The notes beneath the pieces are model-generated. The model made no database searches. It had not been told where the DNA came from and was given only the letters and a program-made list of their open reading frames with translations. The position numbers were made by a program, and so were the translations under genes. DNA of 64,000 bases, taken from Pelorhabdus rhamnosifermentans (GTDB lineage Bacteria; Bacillota; Negativicutes; UMGS1260). The DNA lies in contig NZ_JAHGVE010000016.1 in NCBI RefSeq assembly GCF_018835585.1, positions 45,225 to 109,224 of the forward strand, written 5' to 3'. This document shows, piece after piece, positions 18,658 through 27,576 of this stretch (its first letter is position 1; every line of letters begins with the position of its first letter).

Positions 18658-18816
18658 TTACTGTCTAGCGCGATTTTTCATTCTCTGCAAATTTTGCTTG
18701 GCAAGTTTGGCTCTGTTCATTGGCGCAACCTTATCACCAAATTCGTCTTTCAATAATTTCTCAATTTCCTCGGATGTCAAGGTGTAGCTATTTAATTCTT
18801 TACGTTCTGTTGTCAT
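18658..18816 (-). CDS. Small conserved-looking protein, 52 aa
   Basis: A short gene with good signals: AAAGGAG 6 bases before the ATG at 18816, a 52-codon frame and a strong terminator right after the stop. The product is highly charged and helical (MTTERKELNS, then LTSEEIEKLLKDEFGDKV) with a basic C-terminal half (NRAKLAKQNLQRMKNRARQ). There is no membrane segment or cysteine. The acidic-then-basic layout could suit a nucleic-acid or ribosome-associated peptide, but this is only a guess. It lies between the tRNA-Leu pair and the NlpC/P60 gene. Confidence 0.7.
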   Translation of the reverse strand: MTTERKELNSYTLTSEEIEKLLKDEFGDKVAPMNRAKLAKQNLQRMKNRARQ

Positions 18817-18882
18817 AGCTTCTCCTTTCGCGTTTAAGACTTCCCTTTAAAATCATAAACTAAATCAATATATAAAACAAAG

Positions 18883-18910
18883 AAGACTTCTTAGATATTC
18901 TAGAAGTCTT
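18883..18910 (-). terminator. Terminator after the tRNA-Leu pair
   Basis: A 9-bp inverted repeat AAGACTTCT / AGAAGTCTT, followed on the minus strand by CTTTGTTTT. Confidence 0.6.
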
Positions 18911-18922
18911 GATTATCAATTG

Positions 18923-19008
18923 TGGTGCGGTAGAATGGATTTGAACCATCACGAGGTTGCCCCCACTAGCCCCTCAAGCTAGCGCGTCTGCCGTTCCGCC
19001 ACTACCGC
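18923..19008 (-). tRNA. tRNA-Leu (GAG)
   Basis: A class II tRNA with a long variable arm (GTGGGGGCAACCTCGT). Acceptor GCGGTAG/CTACCGC, anticodon loop TTGAGGG with anticodon GAG, T-loop GGTTCAAATCC, and an encoded CCA. Confidence 0.95.
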
Positions 19009-19046
19009 ATAAAATATGCCATCAAGTCATCTTACTATTATTTTAA

Positions 19047-19132
19047 TGGTGCGGCCGAGTGGATTTGAACCACCACGAGGTTGCCCCCACTAGCTCCTGA
19101 GGCTAGCGCGTCTGCCGTTCCGCCACGGCCGC
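19047..19132 (-). tRNA. tRNA-Leu (CAG)
   Basis: A class II tRNA very similar to its neighbour. Acceptor GCGGCCG/CGGCCGC, anticodon loop CTCAGGA with anticodon CAG, and an encoded CCA. The similarity suggests a tandem duplication followed by anticodon change. Confidence 0.95.
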
Positions 19133-19221
19133 ACAGGATAAACTTGAATACATATGATAAGGATGTCTCCCTGCCCCAACTTACGTTATAAACAAGAGAT
19201 ATTCTTATACCGACAAACTCT

Positions 19222-19249
19222 ATTATACCGCATCCTGAAAAAATGTCAA
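19222..19249 (-). promoter_or_regulatory. Promoter of the tRNA-Leu pair
   Basis: TTGACA (19244-19249), a 16-base spacer and TATAAT (19222-19227). Confidence 0.75.
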
Positions 19250-19274
19250 CTAAAAAATATACCCCTACAAAGAA

Positions 19275-19318
19275 TCAAAAGAGTGCATATCATTTTTATC
19301 TGATATGCACTCTTTTGA
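19275..19318. terminator. Bidirectional terminator downstream of slt
   Basis: A perfect 18-bp inverted repeat (TCAAAAGAGTGCATATCA and its complement) with an 8-base loop. The A and T ends can serve both strands. It ends the polA-mutM-coaE-slt transcript. Confidence 0.8.
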
Positions 19319-19336
19319 TAGGCAGGATTGATATAG

Positions 19337-19915
19337 TTATGGCTTGCCCTCTTGATAAAGAATCTGATAACGCTGGCGATCACGCAAAACCTGTTTCACA
19401 TATTCACGTGTTTCTTTAAAGGGAATTTGATCCACTGCTTGAAAATCTGCTGTCCAATGATATTGTTTCATCCACGATTTCACATTGCCACGGCCCGCAT
19501 TATACGCGGCAAGCATAAGCACTTCATTACCACCAAATTCTTTTTTTACAGAAGACAAATACCACGTGCCAAAACGAATGCTCACTTCCGGGTCATTGAG
19601 CTGAGCAACTTCAAAATTCGAATAGTCAATTTGTTGTGCCACCCATTCTGCCGTATCTGGCATCATTTGCATGAGTCCCATAGCGCCCTTCGGAGAACGA
19701 GCCATATTAATAAATTTACTTTCTGTACGGATCACTGCCGCTACTAAATAGGGGTCCAGTTTATTACGCTCCGAATACCGATAAACCTCCGTCTGATAAC
19801 TAAAAGGATATATATACTCTTTTTGAAACCAAGTGCTTTGAAAAACACCATATGCACCTAGCATACCAACTAATAGAGTAATCATTAAAAACCGGGCCCA
19901 AGTCATCTTACCCAA
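19337..19915 (-). CDS. Lytic transglycosylase (SLT domain), membrane-anchored
   Basis: A 192-aa protein with one N-terminal membrane helix (FLMITLLVGMLGAYGVF) and a Slt70-type catalytic domain. The catalytic glutamate is in AAVIRTESKF, followed by GAMGLMQMMPDTAEW and the AAYNAGRGNVKSWM motif. It cleaves the MurNAc-GlcNAc bond with 1,6-anhydro formation outside the membrane. The start is a TTG with GGAGG upstream. It follows coaE by 21 bases, an order common in Negativicutes and related clostridia. Confidence 0.9.
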   Translation of the reverse strand: MGKMTWARFLMITLLVGMLGAYGVFQSTWFQKEYIYPFSYQTEVYRYSERNKLDPYLVAAVIRTESKFINMARSPKGAMGLMQMMPDTAEWVAQQIDYSNFEVAQLNDPEVSIRFGTWYLSSVKKEFGGNEVLMLAAYNAGRGNVKSWMKQYHWTADFQAVDQIPFKETREYVKQVLRDRQRYQILYQEGKP

Positions 19916-19936
19916 AATACCATCCTCCGTAAAAAG

Positions 19937-20530
19937 TCACTGCATTACCTGTGCCCAAACTCGTAAAATCTCAGCCTGCAGCTTTGCTAAATCGCCATTA
20001 TTATCAATCACTTGATCGGCCTTACGAATTTTTTCTACCTGTGATTTCTGGGCCTTCATACGCAACGTAGCTTCTTGCTCCGAAAAGGAATTGCGCTTCA
20101 TTAACCGCTGCCGTTGTATTGATTCATCTACCTGAATAACCCAAACTTCATCCACTCTTTTATCCCAGCCCGTTTCAAAAAGCAAGGGCATATCAAGTAT
20201 AATCACTGGATATGAATTTTTTTGGGCAAATTCTATGAGTTCAACGATTCTCTCTTCAATACGCGGATGAGTAAACTTCTCTAGTAATGCCCGTTTTTTC
20301 GCATCTTGAAACACCAAAGCCCCAAGCTTCTGCCGATTCAGCCTGCCATCCGCTAAAACAACATCGCCTCCAAAAGCAGTCACAATATCCTTATAAGCCT
20401 GTTCGCCTTGTTCAACAACGTTATAGGCAATCTGATCCGCATCAATAATAAAGGCACCTTGTTTTTTCAGCAAGGCACTTACTGTACTTTTCCCACTGGC
20501 AATCCCGCCTGTTAAACCAATGAAACGCAT
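19937..20530 (-). CDS. coaE: Dephospho-CoA kinase
   Basis: About 197 aa, the last step of coenzyme A synthesis (ATP-dependent 3'-phosphorylation of dephospho-CoA). The P-loop GLTGGIASGKST stands at the N-terminus, followed by DADQIAYNVVEQG and LDMPLLFETG. The start is placed at 20530, 6 bases after AGGAGG; an adjacent ATG at 20533 is possible. The frame stays open upstream into mutM, but that part is overlap only. It starts 14 bases after the mutM stop. Confidence 0.95.
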   Translation of the reverse strand: MRFIGLTGGIASGKSTVSALLKKQGAFIIDADQIAYNVVEQGEQAYKDIVTAFGGDVVLADGRLNRQKLGALVFQDAKKRALLEKFTHPRIEERIVELIEFAQKNSYPVIILDMPLLFETGWDKRVDEVWVIQVDESIQRQRLMKRNSFSEQEATLRMKAQKSQVEKIRKADQVIDNNGDLAKLQAEILRVWAQVMQ

Positions 20531-20544
20531 CATACGCCCCTCCT

Positions 20545-21369
20545 CTAATGCTGACAATGCGGACAGTAATGCGTTCCACGCCCTGCCACAACCTTTTTCA
20601 TAATGGCAGTTCCACAACGACGGCAAGGCTGCCCTGTACGATCATACACCCATAATCGATCCTGATGGGAACCGCTTTTTCCTTCGCTATTTTGATAATC
20701 ACGAAAAGTTGTTCCCCCATCTTCAAGTCCTTCCTGAATAACACGATTTACTGCTTCGTACAATTTATCTACTTCGCACCCTAGCAAACTTGATGCCTTA
20801 CGCTCGGGACTAATGCCCGCCACAGCCAAACATTCATCGACATAAATGTTTCCCAATCCACCAATAAATTGTTGATTCAGTAGCAGAGCCTTTAAATTTC
20901 CATGACGTTTAGCCAACCCTCGGCTCAAATATTCCCGCGTAAATCCTGCTGAACAAGGCTCTGGCCCCATGGTGGCAAGACCCGAAATGCGTGCAAGTTC
21001 TGGTTCGCTCATGACATAGAGCGTCCCGAGGGTACGCGTATCGGCATAGATAAGCACATGTTTATTCTCTAAATAAAACACAATTCTTGTATAAGCATCT
21101 TCTTGTTCCTGCTTAGCTTGATAAAGCAGCCGCCCTGTCATACGTAAATGAACAACAAGAATTTTCTCATTAGAAAGCGTAAAAAGCAAATATTTTCCTC
21201 GCCTTGTTACGGCAACAATTGTTTGATGAATTAAATGCGCTTTTACCTCACTTGCTTCAGGCCATTTAAATAAACGCGACAAACGAATATCCATATCCAT
21301 AATGGTATGACCTAACAGTTTATCGGCCAGTTGCCGCCGAATCGTTTCTACTTCTGGCATTTCAGGCAT
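20545..21369 (-). CDS. mutM: Formamidopyrimidine-DNA glycosylase
   Basis: A 274-aa base-excision repair enzyme removing 8-oxoguanine and formamidopyrimidines. The mature N-terminus PEMPEVETIRR carries the catalytic proline and glutamate. GGLGNIYVDE is the helix-two-turn-helix region and the C-terminal zinc finger is C-x2-C-x16-C-x2-C (CRRCG...YCPHC). It sits 12 bases after polA, a repair/replication gene pair. Confidence 0.96.
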   Translation of the reverse strand: MPEMPEVETIRRQLADKLLGHTIMDMDIRLSRLFKWPEASEVKAHLIHQTIVAVTRRGKYLLFTLSNEKILVVHLRMTGRLLYQAKQEQEDAYTRIVFYLENKHVLIYADTRTLGTLYVMSEPELARISGLATMGPEPCSAGFTREYLSRGLAKRHGNLKALLLNQQFIGGLGNIYVDECLAVAGISPERKASSLLGCEVDKLYEAVNRVIQEGLEDGGTTFRDYQNSEGKSGSHQDRLWVYDRTGQPCRRCGTAIMKKVVAGRGTHYCPHCQH

Positions 21370-21381
21370 AGCAGTCCCTCC

Positions 21382-23997
21382 TCATTTAGCCAGAGCCCAA
21401 TTGGGACCGACCTTTACATCAGCGACAAGAGGAACACGTAACAAAACAATATTTTCCATTGTTTCTTTGACTAGCGCTGCAACACGAGGTATCTCCTTTT
21501 CAGTTACCTCGAGAACAAGTTCATCGTGAACCTGGAGCAATATGCGACTCTGGAGCCCTTCTTGATTGATTTTATCATAAACAGTAATCATGGCTTTTTT
21601 AATAATATCGGCGGCTGTTCCCTGAATAGGTGTATTCATTGCCGTGCGTTCAGCAAAAGAACGTAAATTAAAATTGCGACTATTAATATCAGGCAAATAA
21701 CGGCGGCGCCCGAACATCGTTGTCACAAATCCCTCTTCATGGGCTTTCGCTACCATACTATCCATCAATTCCTTTACGCCACGATACATATCAAAATAGC
21801 TTTCAATATACTGGGCCGCTTCTTTTCTTGTCACATGAATGTCCCGTGATAAGCCATAATCACTAATACCATAAACAATACCAAAATTGACCGCTTTGGC
21901 CCGCGAACGCATTTCACTTGTCACTTCTGTAACATCCACACCAAAAACCTTAGCTGCTGTACGGGAATGAATATCCTGATTATGCTTAAAAGCCTCAATG
22001 AGATTCATATCGCCTGACATATGAGCCAGTACGCGCAGTTCAATTTGCGAGTAATCGGCTGACATAAGATACTGCCATTCTCCACCGGGAATGAAAAGAC
22101 TGCGAATTTTGCGTCCTTCTTCCGAACGAACCGGAATGTTTTGCAAGTTCGGATCCGAACTGCTGAGTCTGCCTGTTGTCGTCACCGTTTGATTAAATGT
22201 CGTATGAATTCTGCCTGTTTCCTGATGAATGAGCGGTTTCAGGCCATCAAGATAAGTTGATTTTAGTTTCGTCAATGTGCGATATTCTAACAGATCTGCA
22301 AGTAGAGGATGGGGAAACTCCACAGCCAAGCGTTCTAATACTTCAGCATTTGTCGAGTAGCCTGTTTTGGTTTTTTTAAGTACAGGCAGCTTCAGTTTAT
22401 CAAATAGTATTCGACCGAGTTGTTTCGTAGAATTGACATTAAATTCTTCACCAGCCAGCTGATAAATCGTTGTCAATAAGGCCGTTATTTTTTCCGTTAT
22501 GGCTGTGTTCATGACAATAAGACCGGTTTGATCTACTGTAATACCTGTCACTTCAAGAGCAGCCAACACTTCTTGCAATGGCAATTCAATTTCTTGATAT
22601 AACGTGAGAAGATTGGCTTCTTTAAGTTTGTCCAATAATAATGGATAAAGTCGTGAAAGAGCCTGTGTGTCTCGCGCTGCACCAAGCAGCAGCTCTTCTT
22701 CTGCCGGAAAGCTTTCAGTTAAATACTTAGCACTTAAGTCAGCCAAATTGTACTGACTAGCAGCAGGATCGACAAGATAGGCGGCAAGAGAGACATCAAA
22801 CAAGAGATTTCGAATAGCAAATTGCTGCAATTTTCCATACTGATAAATTGGTTTGGCATCATGCGTAATTTTTGCTATCGTCTCATCCGCCCATAGTTCA
22901 ACCATTACAGGCAAATACTCCATTGGAAAAAAGAATAGCTTTTCTTTAACTAAAACTGTAACCCCTGTCAGCTCAAGCTCAGGTACTTTTCCCTGCCACA
23001 AGGGACAAAAGACAAATTCCCCTGCTTGGCGAAGTTCTGCACTGACCTGAGCAGCCAAATCCGAACTATCAATCGTTTGAAAGCTACAGTCCCACTCAGA
23101 CTGTGGGCACGTTACTATTTCCGCCGACTCGTCACAAGAGGTTACGAATCGCGCAAGAAGAGACTTGAAGCCAAGTTCACTAAACAATTGCTTCATTTTC
23201 GCCTCATCTGGTCGGACAGTAAAATCGGCCGGCAGCCCCTCAAGAGGCACATGGCAATCAATCGTAGCCAATGTTTTTGATAATCTCGCTAAATCCGCAT
23301 GCAAGTAAAGCTTTTCCTTTAATTTAGCACCTGATACATCATCAATATGATCCAATAAGTTTTCTACCGTCCCAAACTGGGCTAATAACTTCACAGCTGT
23401 CTTTTCGCCCACACCAGACACGCCGGGAATATTATCGGATGCATCTCCCATAAGTCCCTTTAAATCAATAATTTGCGCCGGACTGACAGCATACTTTTCC
23501 TGTACAGCCTGCGCATCAAACTGTTCAATATGACTAATGCCCTTTCTTGTCAAAAGAACCTGAACAGAATCGCCTACAAGTTGCAAGGCATCGCGATCTC
23601 CTGTGACAATCAAAACGTCCTGTCCTGCTTCACGGGACTGACAGGCTAGTGTACCAATAATATCATCTGCTTCATAACCAGCGAGTTCTAATACAGCAAT
23701 ACCAAGTGATGCTAAAACTTGTTGAATAAGAGGAAATTGAACAGACAGTTCCGTAGGGGTTGCCTGTCTCCCCCCTTTATATTCAGCATAAAGGTCATTA
23801 CGAAAGGTAAGCTTCCCTTTATCAAAAGCCACAACGACTTTATCAGGCTTCACATCAGCCATTAATTTCACCAGCATGTTTGTAAAACCATAGACAGCGT
23901 TCGTATACTGCCCAGATGCTGTCGTAAGCAACGGCAAAGCAAAAAAAGCACGATACATTAAGCTACTGCCATCAATAATTATTATTTTTTCGGACAT
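21382..23997 (-). CDS. polA: DNA polymerase I
   Basis: An 871-aa protein with a 5'-3' nuclease domain (about residues 1-290, GYEADDIIGTLA), a 3'-5' exonuclease-like domain (about 300-470) and a family A polymerase domain (MSADYSQIELRVLAHMSG, SRAKAVNFGIVYG, LLQVHDELVLEV). The middle domain lacks the D-x-E metal motif, so proofreading is probably lost, as in other Gram-positive Pol I enzymes. AGGAGTG precedes the ATG. Confidence 0.97.
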   Translation of the reverse strand: MSEKIIIIDGSSLMYRAFFALPLLTTASGQYTNAVYGFTNMLVKLMADVKPDKVVVAFDKGKLTFRNDLYAEYKGGRQATPTELSVQFPLIQQVLASLGIAVLELAGYEADDIIGTLACQSREAGQDVLIVTGDRDALQLVGDSVQVLLTRKGISHIEQFDAQAVQEKYAVSPAQIIDLKGLMGDASDNIPGVSGVGEKTAVKLLAQFGTVENLLDHIDDVSGAKLKEKLYLHADLARLSKTLATIDCHVPLEGLPADFTVRPDEAKMKQLFSELGFKSLLARFVTSCDESAEIVTCPQSEWDCSFQTIDSSDLAAQVSAELRQAGEFVFCPLWQGKVPELELTGVTVLVKEKLFFFPMEYLPVMVELWADETIAKITHDAKPIYQYGKLQQFAIRNLLFDVSLAAYLVDPAASQYNLADLSAKYLTESFPAEEELLLGAARDTQALSRLYPLLLDKLKEANLLTLYQEIELPLQEVLAALEVTGITVDQTGLIVMNTAITEKITALLTTIYQLAGEEFNVNSTKQLGRILFDKLKLPVLKKTKTGYSTNAEVLERLAVEFPHPLLADLLEYRTLTKLKSTYLDGLKPLIHQETGRIHTTFNQTVTTTGRLSSSDPNLQNIPVRSEEGRKIRSLFIPGGEWQYLMSADYSQIELRVLAHMSGDMNLIEAFKHNQDIHSRTAAKVFGVDVTEVTSEMRSRAKAVNFGIVYGISDYGLSRDIHVTRKEAAQYIESYFDMYRGVKELMDSMVAKAHEEGFVTTMFGRRRYLPDINSRNFNLRSFAERTAMNTPIQGTAADIIKKAMITVYDKINQEGLQSRILLQVHDELVLEVTEKEIPRVAALVKETMENIVLLRVPLVADVKVGPNWALAK

Positions 23998-24068
23998 TCG
24001 CCCACTCCTTACTTAATTGACTATGAACACTATATTAGGCAAGCAACAGAAAAAATCCTGTCTTTTTT

Positions 24069-25262
24069 TTATGGAGCCGGATAGGTTAGCTCAATTGTTT
24101 GTGCCTGCTCATTATAATATACACAGGCACCGAAAAACTCATTAATTTTATTAATTTGAAGATAAGGCTGTCCTTGAATCCACGTTACCAACACTTCTTG
24201 TCCACCCACAAAGACGTGATCTCGATTGCTGGAATACAAGAGTTTCACACCTAACGATTCCGCTACCTTTTCAACAGGCAAAGCTAAAATCGGCCCCACT
24301 TGCTCAATATCCATATCATAAGGCTTATCATTCACCTTGACACGGAGAGCTTGAATAACAAATTCATTTTTGGCGCTATTCAATACCGCAGACCCACCAA
24401 ATAATGTCTGAATATCTTCCGGTACAACATAAATGTGGCTCCCACGGCGCACGCCTGGCACACTTTTCGCTTGCATTCTCACGACGTGATTATTTTCATC
24501 AAACAAAAATGTTTTTTTGAGCGCCCTAGCTACCGAATCAACGGGAACGGACACCCTGCTACCATCCATAACAACTTTATCATCAAGCAACCGATCATTC
24601 ACTTTTAAGGCACAGACGGTTGCTACAATTACCTGCACACCACTGACGTCATCCACGAGTTGACTGATTTTATCATCACTCACAAAATCAGCTAATCCGT
24701 ACTGAGATAACTCCGCTTTGACATTGCCCACTGTCACGCCACCCACACCATACACATCGGGGTATATGCCAACACTAGCTTGTCCTACGGCGTCAAGTCG
24801 TACCTGCACGCGATCATACATAATCGTAACAGGCGTACCAAGCGGCACTTGCGCAAAGAGTTCATCCACATCCCTTTCATTCATGCGAATACAACCATTC
24901 GAAACAACAGTGCCAATCGAATCCGGACGATTTGTTCCATGAATGCCGTAAGTAGGAGAAAATTCCATCCAGCGATAACCTAATGGATTATCCGGACCCG
25001 AGTCGATATGATAATCCTTGCCAGGAGGATACCAGCTCGGATTTACTTCTTTATTAAAAACTTTAAATGCACCTAAAGGGGTTGGTGTCGCCGGACTGCC
25101 AATGGCAACAGAATATACCTTAACAAGACTGCCATCCTTAAATAAAGATAAAGTACGACTGGGTAAATTTACAACAATGGACGGTGATGCTAAAGCTGCA
25201 GCATCACAAAATTGAAATAATAAAGAACAAAAAAATAAGACCAAGACAATCAGCTGTTTCAT
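24069..25262 (-). CDS. Secreted L,D-transpeptidase with stalk domains
   Basis: About 397 aa. The signal peptide MKQLIVLVLFFCSLLFQFCDA precedes a YkuD domain with the active-site motif HGTNRPDSIGTVVSNGCIRM (catalytic His and Cys). The C-terminal half contains repeats of the copper-amine-oxidase-like stalk type (VNDRLLDDKVVMDGSRVSVPVDSVARAL, VNDKPYDMD...LALPVEKVAESLG), found on many Negativicute surface enzymes. It forms 3-3 cross-links or attaches proteins to peptidoglycan. The start at 25262 follows GAGAGG; the open frame up to 25295 would displace the signal peptide. Confidence 0.88.
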   Translation of the reverse strand: MKQLIVLVLFFCSLLFQFCDAAALASPSIVVNLPSRTLSLFKDGSLVKVYSVAIGSPATPTPLGAFKVFNKEVNPSWYPPGKDYHIDSGPDNPLGYRWMEFSPTYGIHGTNRPDSIGTVVSNGCIRMNERDVDELFAQVPLGTPVTIMYDRVQVRLDAVGQASVGIYPDVYGVGGVTVGNVKAELSQYGLADFVSDDKISQLVDDVSGVQVIVATVCALKVNDRLLDDKVVMDGSRVSVPVDSVARALKKTFLFDENNHVVRMQAKSVPGVRRGSHIYVVPEDIQTLFGGSAVLNSAKNEFVIQALRVKVNDKPYDMDIEQVGPILALPVEKVAESLGVKLLYSSNRDHVFVGGQEVLVTWIQGQPYLQINKINEFFGACVYYNEQAQTIELTYPAP

Positions 25263-25351
25263 GACCAGACATCCTCTCATAGATAAGATTAACACATTAA
25301 CCTATATATGAGAAAGTCCCAAAACTTATGATTGCTTGGTTATTCGTTTTT

Positions 25352-26488
25352 TTACTGCAAATTTAAAATTTGTTGATGCACTTCTGGAAAATAGCGAAGC
25401 TTCTCATCAATCACAGGCAGGTAGACATGAACCCTCGTCCCGCCCTCATCTTCATCACTAATATGAATAAATCCGCCATGTTCGGTAATAATGCGATGCG
25501 CGATAGGCAGGCCTAGTCCCATATGATCCAGCTTAGATGTATAAAAAGGTTCAAATATTTTAGAAAATATTTCTTTCGCAACACCAGAACCTGTATCCGT
25601 AACAGCCACAACAATCATGTTAAGCTCTGCATGCAACCATGACTTGACTGTCAGTATGCCTTCCTCAGGCATGGCTTCCAGAGCATTTTGGATAATATTC
25701 ACAAAGGCTTGTTTCAGTAAATTGCCATCTGCGTGAAGCAATGGCAGTCCTTCAGTCAAGCTCTTGTTGATTTGAACCTTTTCACTTCCAAGATCACGAA
25801 AATTCAACAGTAACGATTGTCCAATAACTTTATTGATATTCACGTTATTCATTTTATTAATGGGGGGTTTAGCAAATAAAACCAATTCTTTGACAACATC
25901 ATTAATATAAGTTGTCTCTTCAAGCAATGTCTCCAGTACCTCTCGCCTTACAACATACTGCTCATCCTCTAACCGATTGAGCATCACTTGCAAATAGCCG
26001 TTAATCGTAGTTAAAGGCGTTCGGATATGATGAGCCACGCCTGCCGCTACTTCACCTAAGGACATAAGCATTTTCGTTGTTTGAATTTGTTTAAACGCGG
26101 CTCGAATCGCTGAAACATCTTGCAAAATAACAATAACTCCGATGGCTTTGCCAAAAAGGTCATGCAAATTCAATACATCGACTTGAACATAAACCATGTT
26201 CCCCATCGATTTTACTTTAATATTTGTCGAAAAATCATTATATTCGTGAGCATTAAAAATTTTTACAAATTTCTCCCCTAGATGCCTAAGGGATATCTCG
26301 GCCTGAGTACCAATAACCCGACTGCGCTTAACAGAGCAAATTTTTTCCGCTTCCTTATTTAACGTTACAATACGAAATGACTTATCTAAAAATAAAATAC
26401 CAGACTTTGCCGCATCTAAATAGTCTCCGTCTTCCTCTTTGATTATGCCTGTCAATTCTTTCGCAGCAAACCCTTCGGCAATCATCAT
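25352..26488 (-). CDS. Soluble PAS-domain histidine kinase
   Basis: A 378-aa NtrB/Kin-like kinase without membrane helices: a PAS domain (about residues 25-125, SGILFLDKSFRIVTLNKEAEKI), an HisKA dimerisation helix with the phospho-acceptor H153 in GVAHHIRTPLTTINGYL, and an HATPase domain (NIIQNALEAMP, DTGSGVAKEIFSKIFEPFYTSK, GLGLPIAHRII). The residue after the phospho-histidine is His154 instead of the usual Glu. No response regulator gene is adjacent, so it is an orphan. GGGGAGG precedes the ATG. The family includes sporulation-initiation kinases. Confidence 0.88.
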   Translation of the reverse strand: MMIAEGFAAKELTGIIKEEDGDYLDAAKSGILFLDKSFRIVTLNKEAEKICSVKRSRVIGTQAEISLRHLGEKFVKIFNAHEYNDFSTNIKVKSMGNMVYVQVDVLNLHDLFGKAIGVIVILQDVSAIRAAFKQIQTTKMLMSLGEVAAGVAHHIRTPLTTINGYLQVMLNRLEDEQYVVRREVLETLLEETTYINDVVKELVLFAKPPINKMNNVNINKVIGQSLLLNFRDLGSEKVQINKSLTEGLPLLHADGNLLKQAFVNIIQNALEAMPEEGILTVKSWLHAELNMIVVAVTDTGSGVAKEIFSKIFEPFYTSKLDHMGLGLPIAHRIITEHGGFIHISDEDEGGTRVHVYLPVIDEKLRYFPEVHQQILNLQ

Positions 26489-26814
26489 TTTCCATCCTCC
26501 CCCTGTTTATTTTATGAGGTGATGAATAACATTCTTGTAAAATAATGTATTTCCTGCTTTTTTACTCCCCGCAAAAACCCTATAAATCCGACACAAATAG
26601 TAATAAAGATTTCAAATAAACACTTACCTTGTCGATTGAACGTAAGAACAGGCTTACAATTGAATGCTTTTTATTTAAAAAATGTCTGATTTTATGACAT
26701 TAAGTCGACAAAAAAATACGATTAAATAGAATATTTTTTCCTCTTATTTCTTACAATAAACCATAATATACCATATTTTTGATTTTTTTACATATTATAA
26801 CAAACAACGTGCAT
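26489..26814. other. AT-rich intergenic region
   Basis: Upstream of the histidine kinase, very AT-rich. A kinase promoter is expected here, but I could not choose a convincing one. No ORF or RNA gene was supported. Confidence 0.4.
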
Positions 26815-26850
26815 AAAAAGCGCCCTGATTTATCGCTGGAATCAAGGCGT
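26815..26850 (-). terminator. Terminator of the Crp/Fnr-family gene
   Basis: An 11-bp stem (ACGCCTTGATT / AATCAGGGCGC) followed by TTTTTATG on the minus strand, about 25 bases after the stop at 26875. Confidence 0.75.
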
Positions 26851-26874
26851 CTTTCGAACACTTTCTTGTTACAA

Positions 26875-27549
26875 CTACCGATGTAAAAGTTTATCCCACG
26901 CTAAAATAATAATTTTATGATCCACTAAATCAATCATTTTAGACTTCTTTAATGCACTCAAGACCCTAGTCACGGTTTCACGTGAAGTGCCCACTAAATT
27001 CGCTAATTCCTGTCTCGTCATAGAAAGATCAATTTCCACACCCTGTTCGGTCTGCCTACCATATTGTCGAGCCAGTTGAATCAAATTTTCTGTCGTCCGA
27101 GCAGATGTATCAGAAAAGGCCAAGGTTGTAATTTTCTGTTGAGCCTGTAGAAGTTTCTGGCTTAAGATTTTGATCAACTGCAGAGCCAACTGTGGATAGC
27201 GGAGCACAGCCTGCTCTAAATCATAATTTTTAATCATTCCGATCTTTGAATCTTCTAATGCCACAGCTGTAGCCGGATACCCTCTGCGTTGAAATAATAA
27301 GACCTCAGCAAATACCTCACCCGGCCCTACGATATGAACAATATGTTCCTGACCTTCAAGAGAAGTATGTAAAATTTTCACCTTACCTGATTGCACATAA
27401 TAAAAACCTTCGCCTTGCTGCGCCTCCATAAAAATAACGGTATCTTTGCTGTAGTTCCGCATAATCGTCAAATCACCAATAACAGCTAAATCCCGGTCAG
27501 AAAGTTCTTGAAAGAATGGTATTTTTTTTAAGAAATCCCAATTAGCCAT
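26875..27549 (-). CDS. Crp/Fnr-family transcription regulator
   Basis: A 224-aa protein with an N-terminal cyclic-nucleotide-binding-like domain (IMRNYSKDTVIFMEAQQGEGFYYVQSGKVKI) and a C-terminal winged helix (MTRQELANLVGTSRETVTRVLSAL). No N-terminal cysteine cluster of the Fnr type is present, so it is not an iron-sulfur oxygen sensor. The effector is unknown. AGGAGG precedes the ATG. It follows the two DUF445 genes closely and may be read from the same transcript. Confidence 0.9.
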   Translation of the reverse strand: MANWDFLKKIPFFQELSDRDLAVIGDLTIMRNYSKDTVIFMEAQQGEGFYYVQSGKVKILHTSLEGQEHIVHIVGPGEVFAEVLLFQRRGYPATAVALEDSKIGMIKNYDLEQAVLRYPQLALQLIKILSQKLLQAQQKITTLAFSDTSARTTENLIQLARQYGRQTEQGVEIDLSMTRQELANLVGTSRETVTRVLSALKKSKMIDLVDHKIIILAWDKLLHR

Positions 27550-27576
27550 AATTCCTCCTAGTCGCCACAGCTAGAA

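Noticed and set aside
18605..18787. Plus-strand 60-codon frame opposite the 52-aa gene
   Set aside because: The minus-strand frame has a ribosome binding site and terminator; the plus-strand one has neither.
18923..19132. The two similar tRNA-Leu genes as a repeat or att site
   Set aside because: The similarity is fully explained by two related tRNA genes; there is no integrase or displaced tRNA 3' end.
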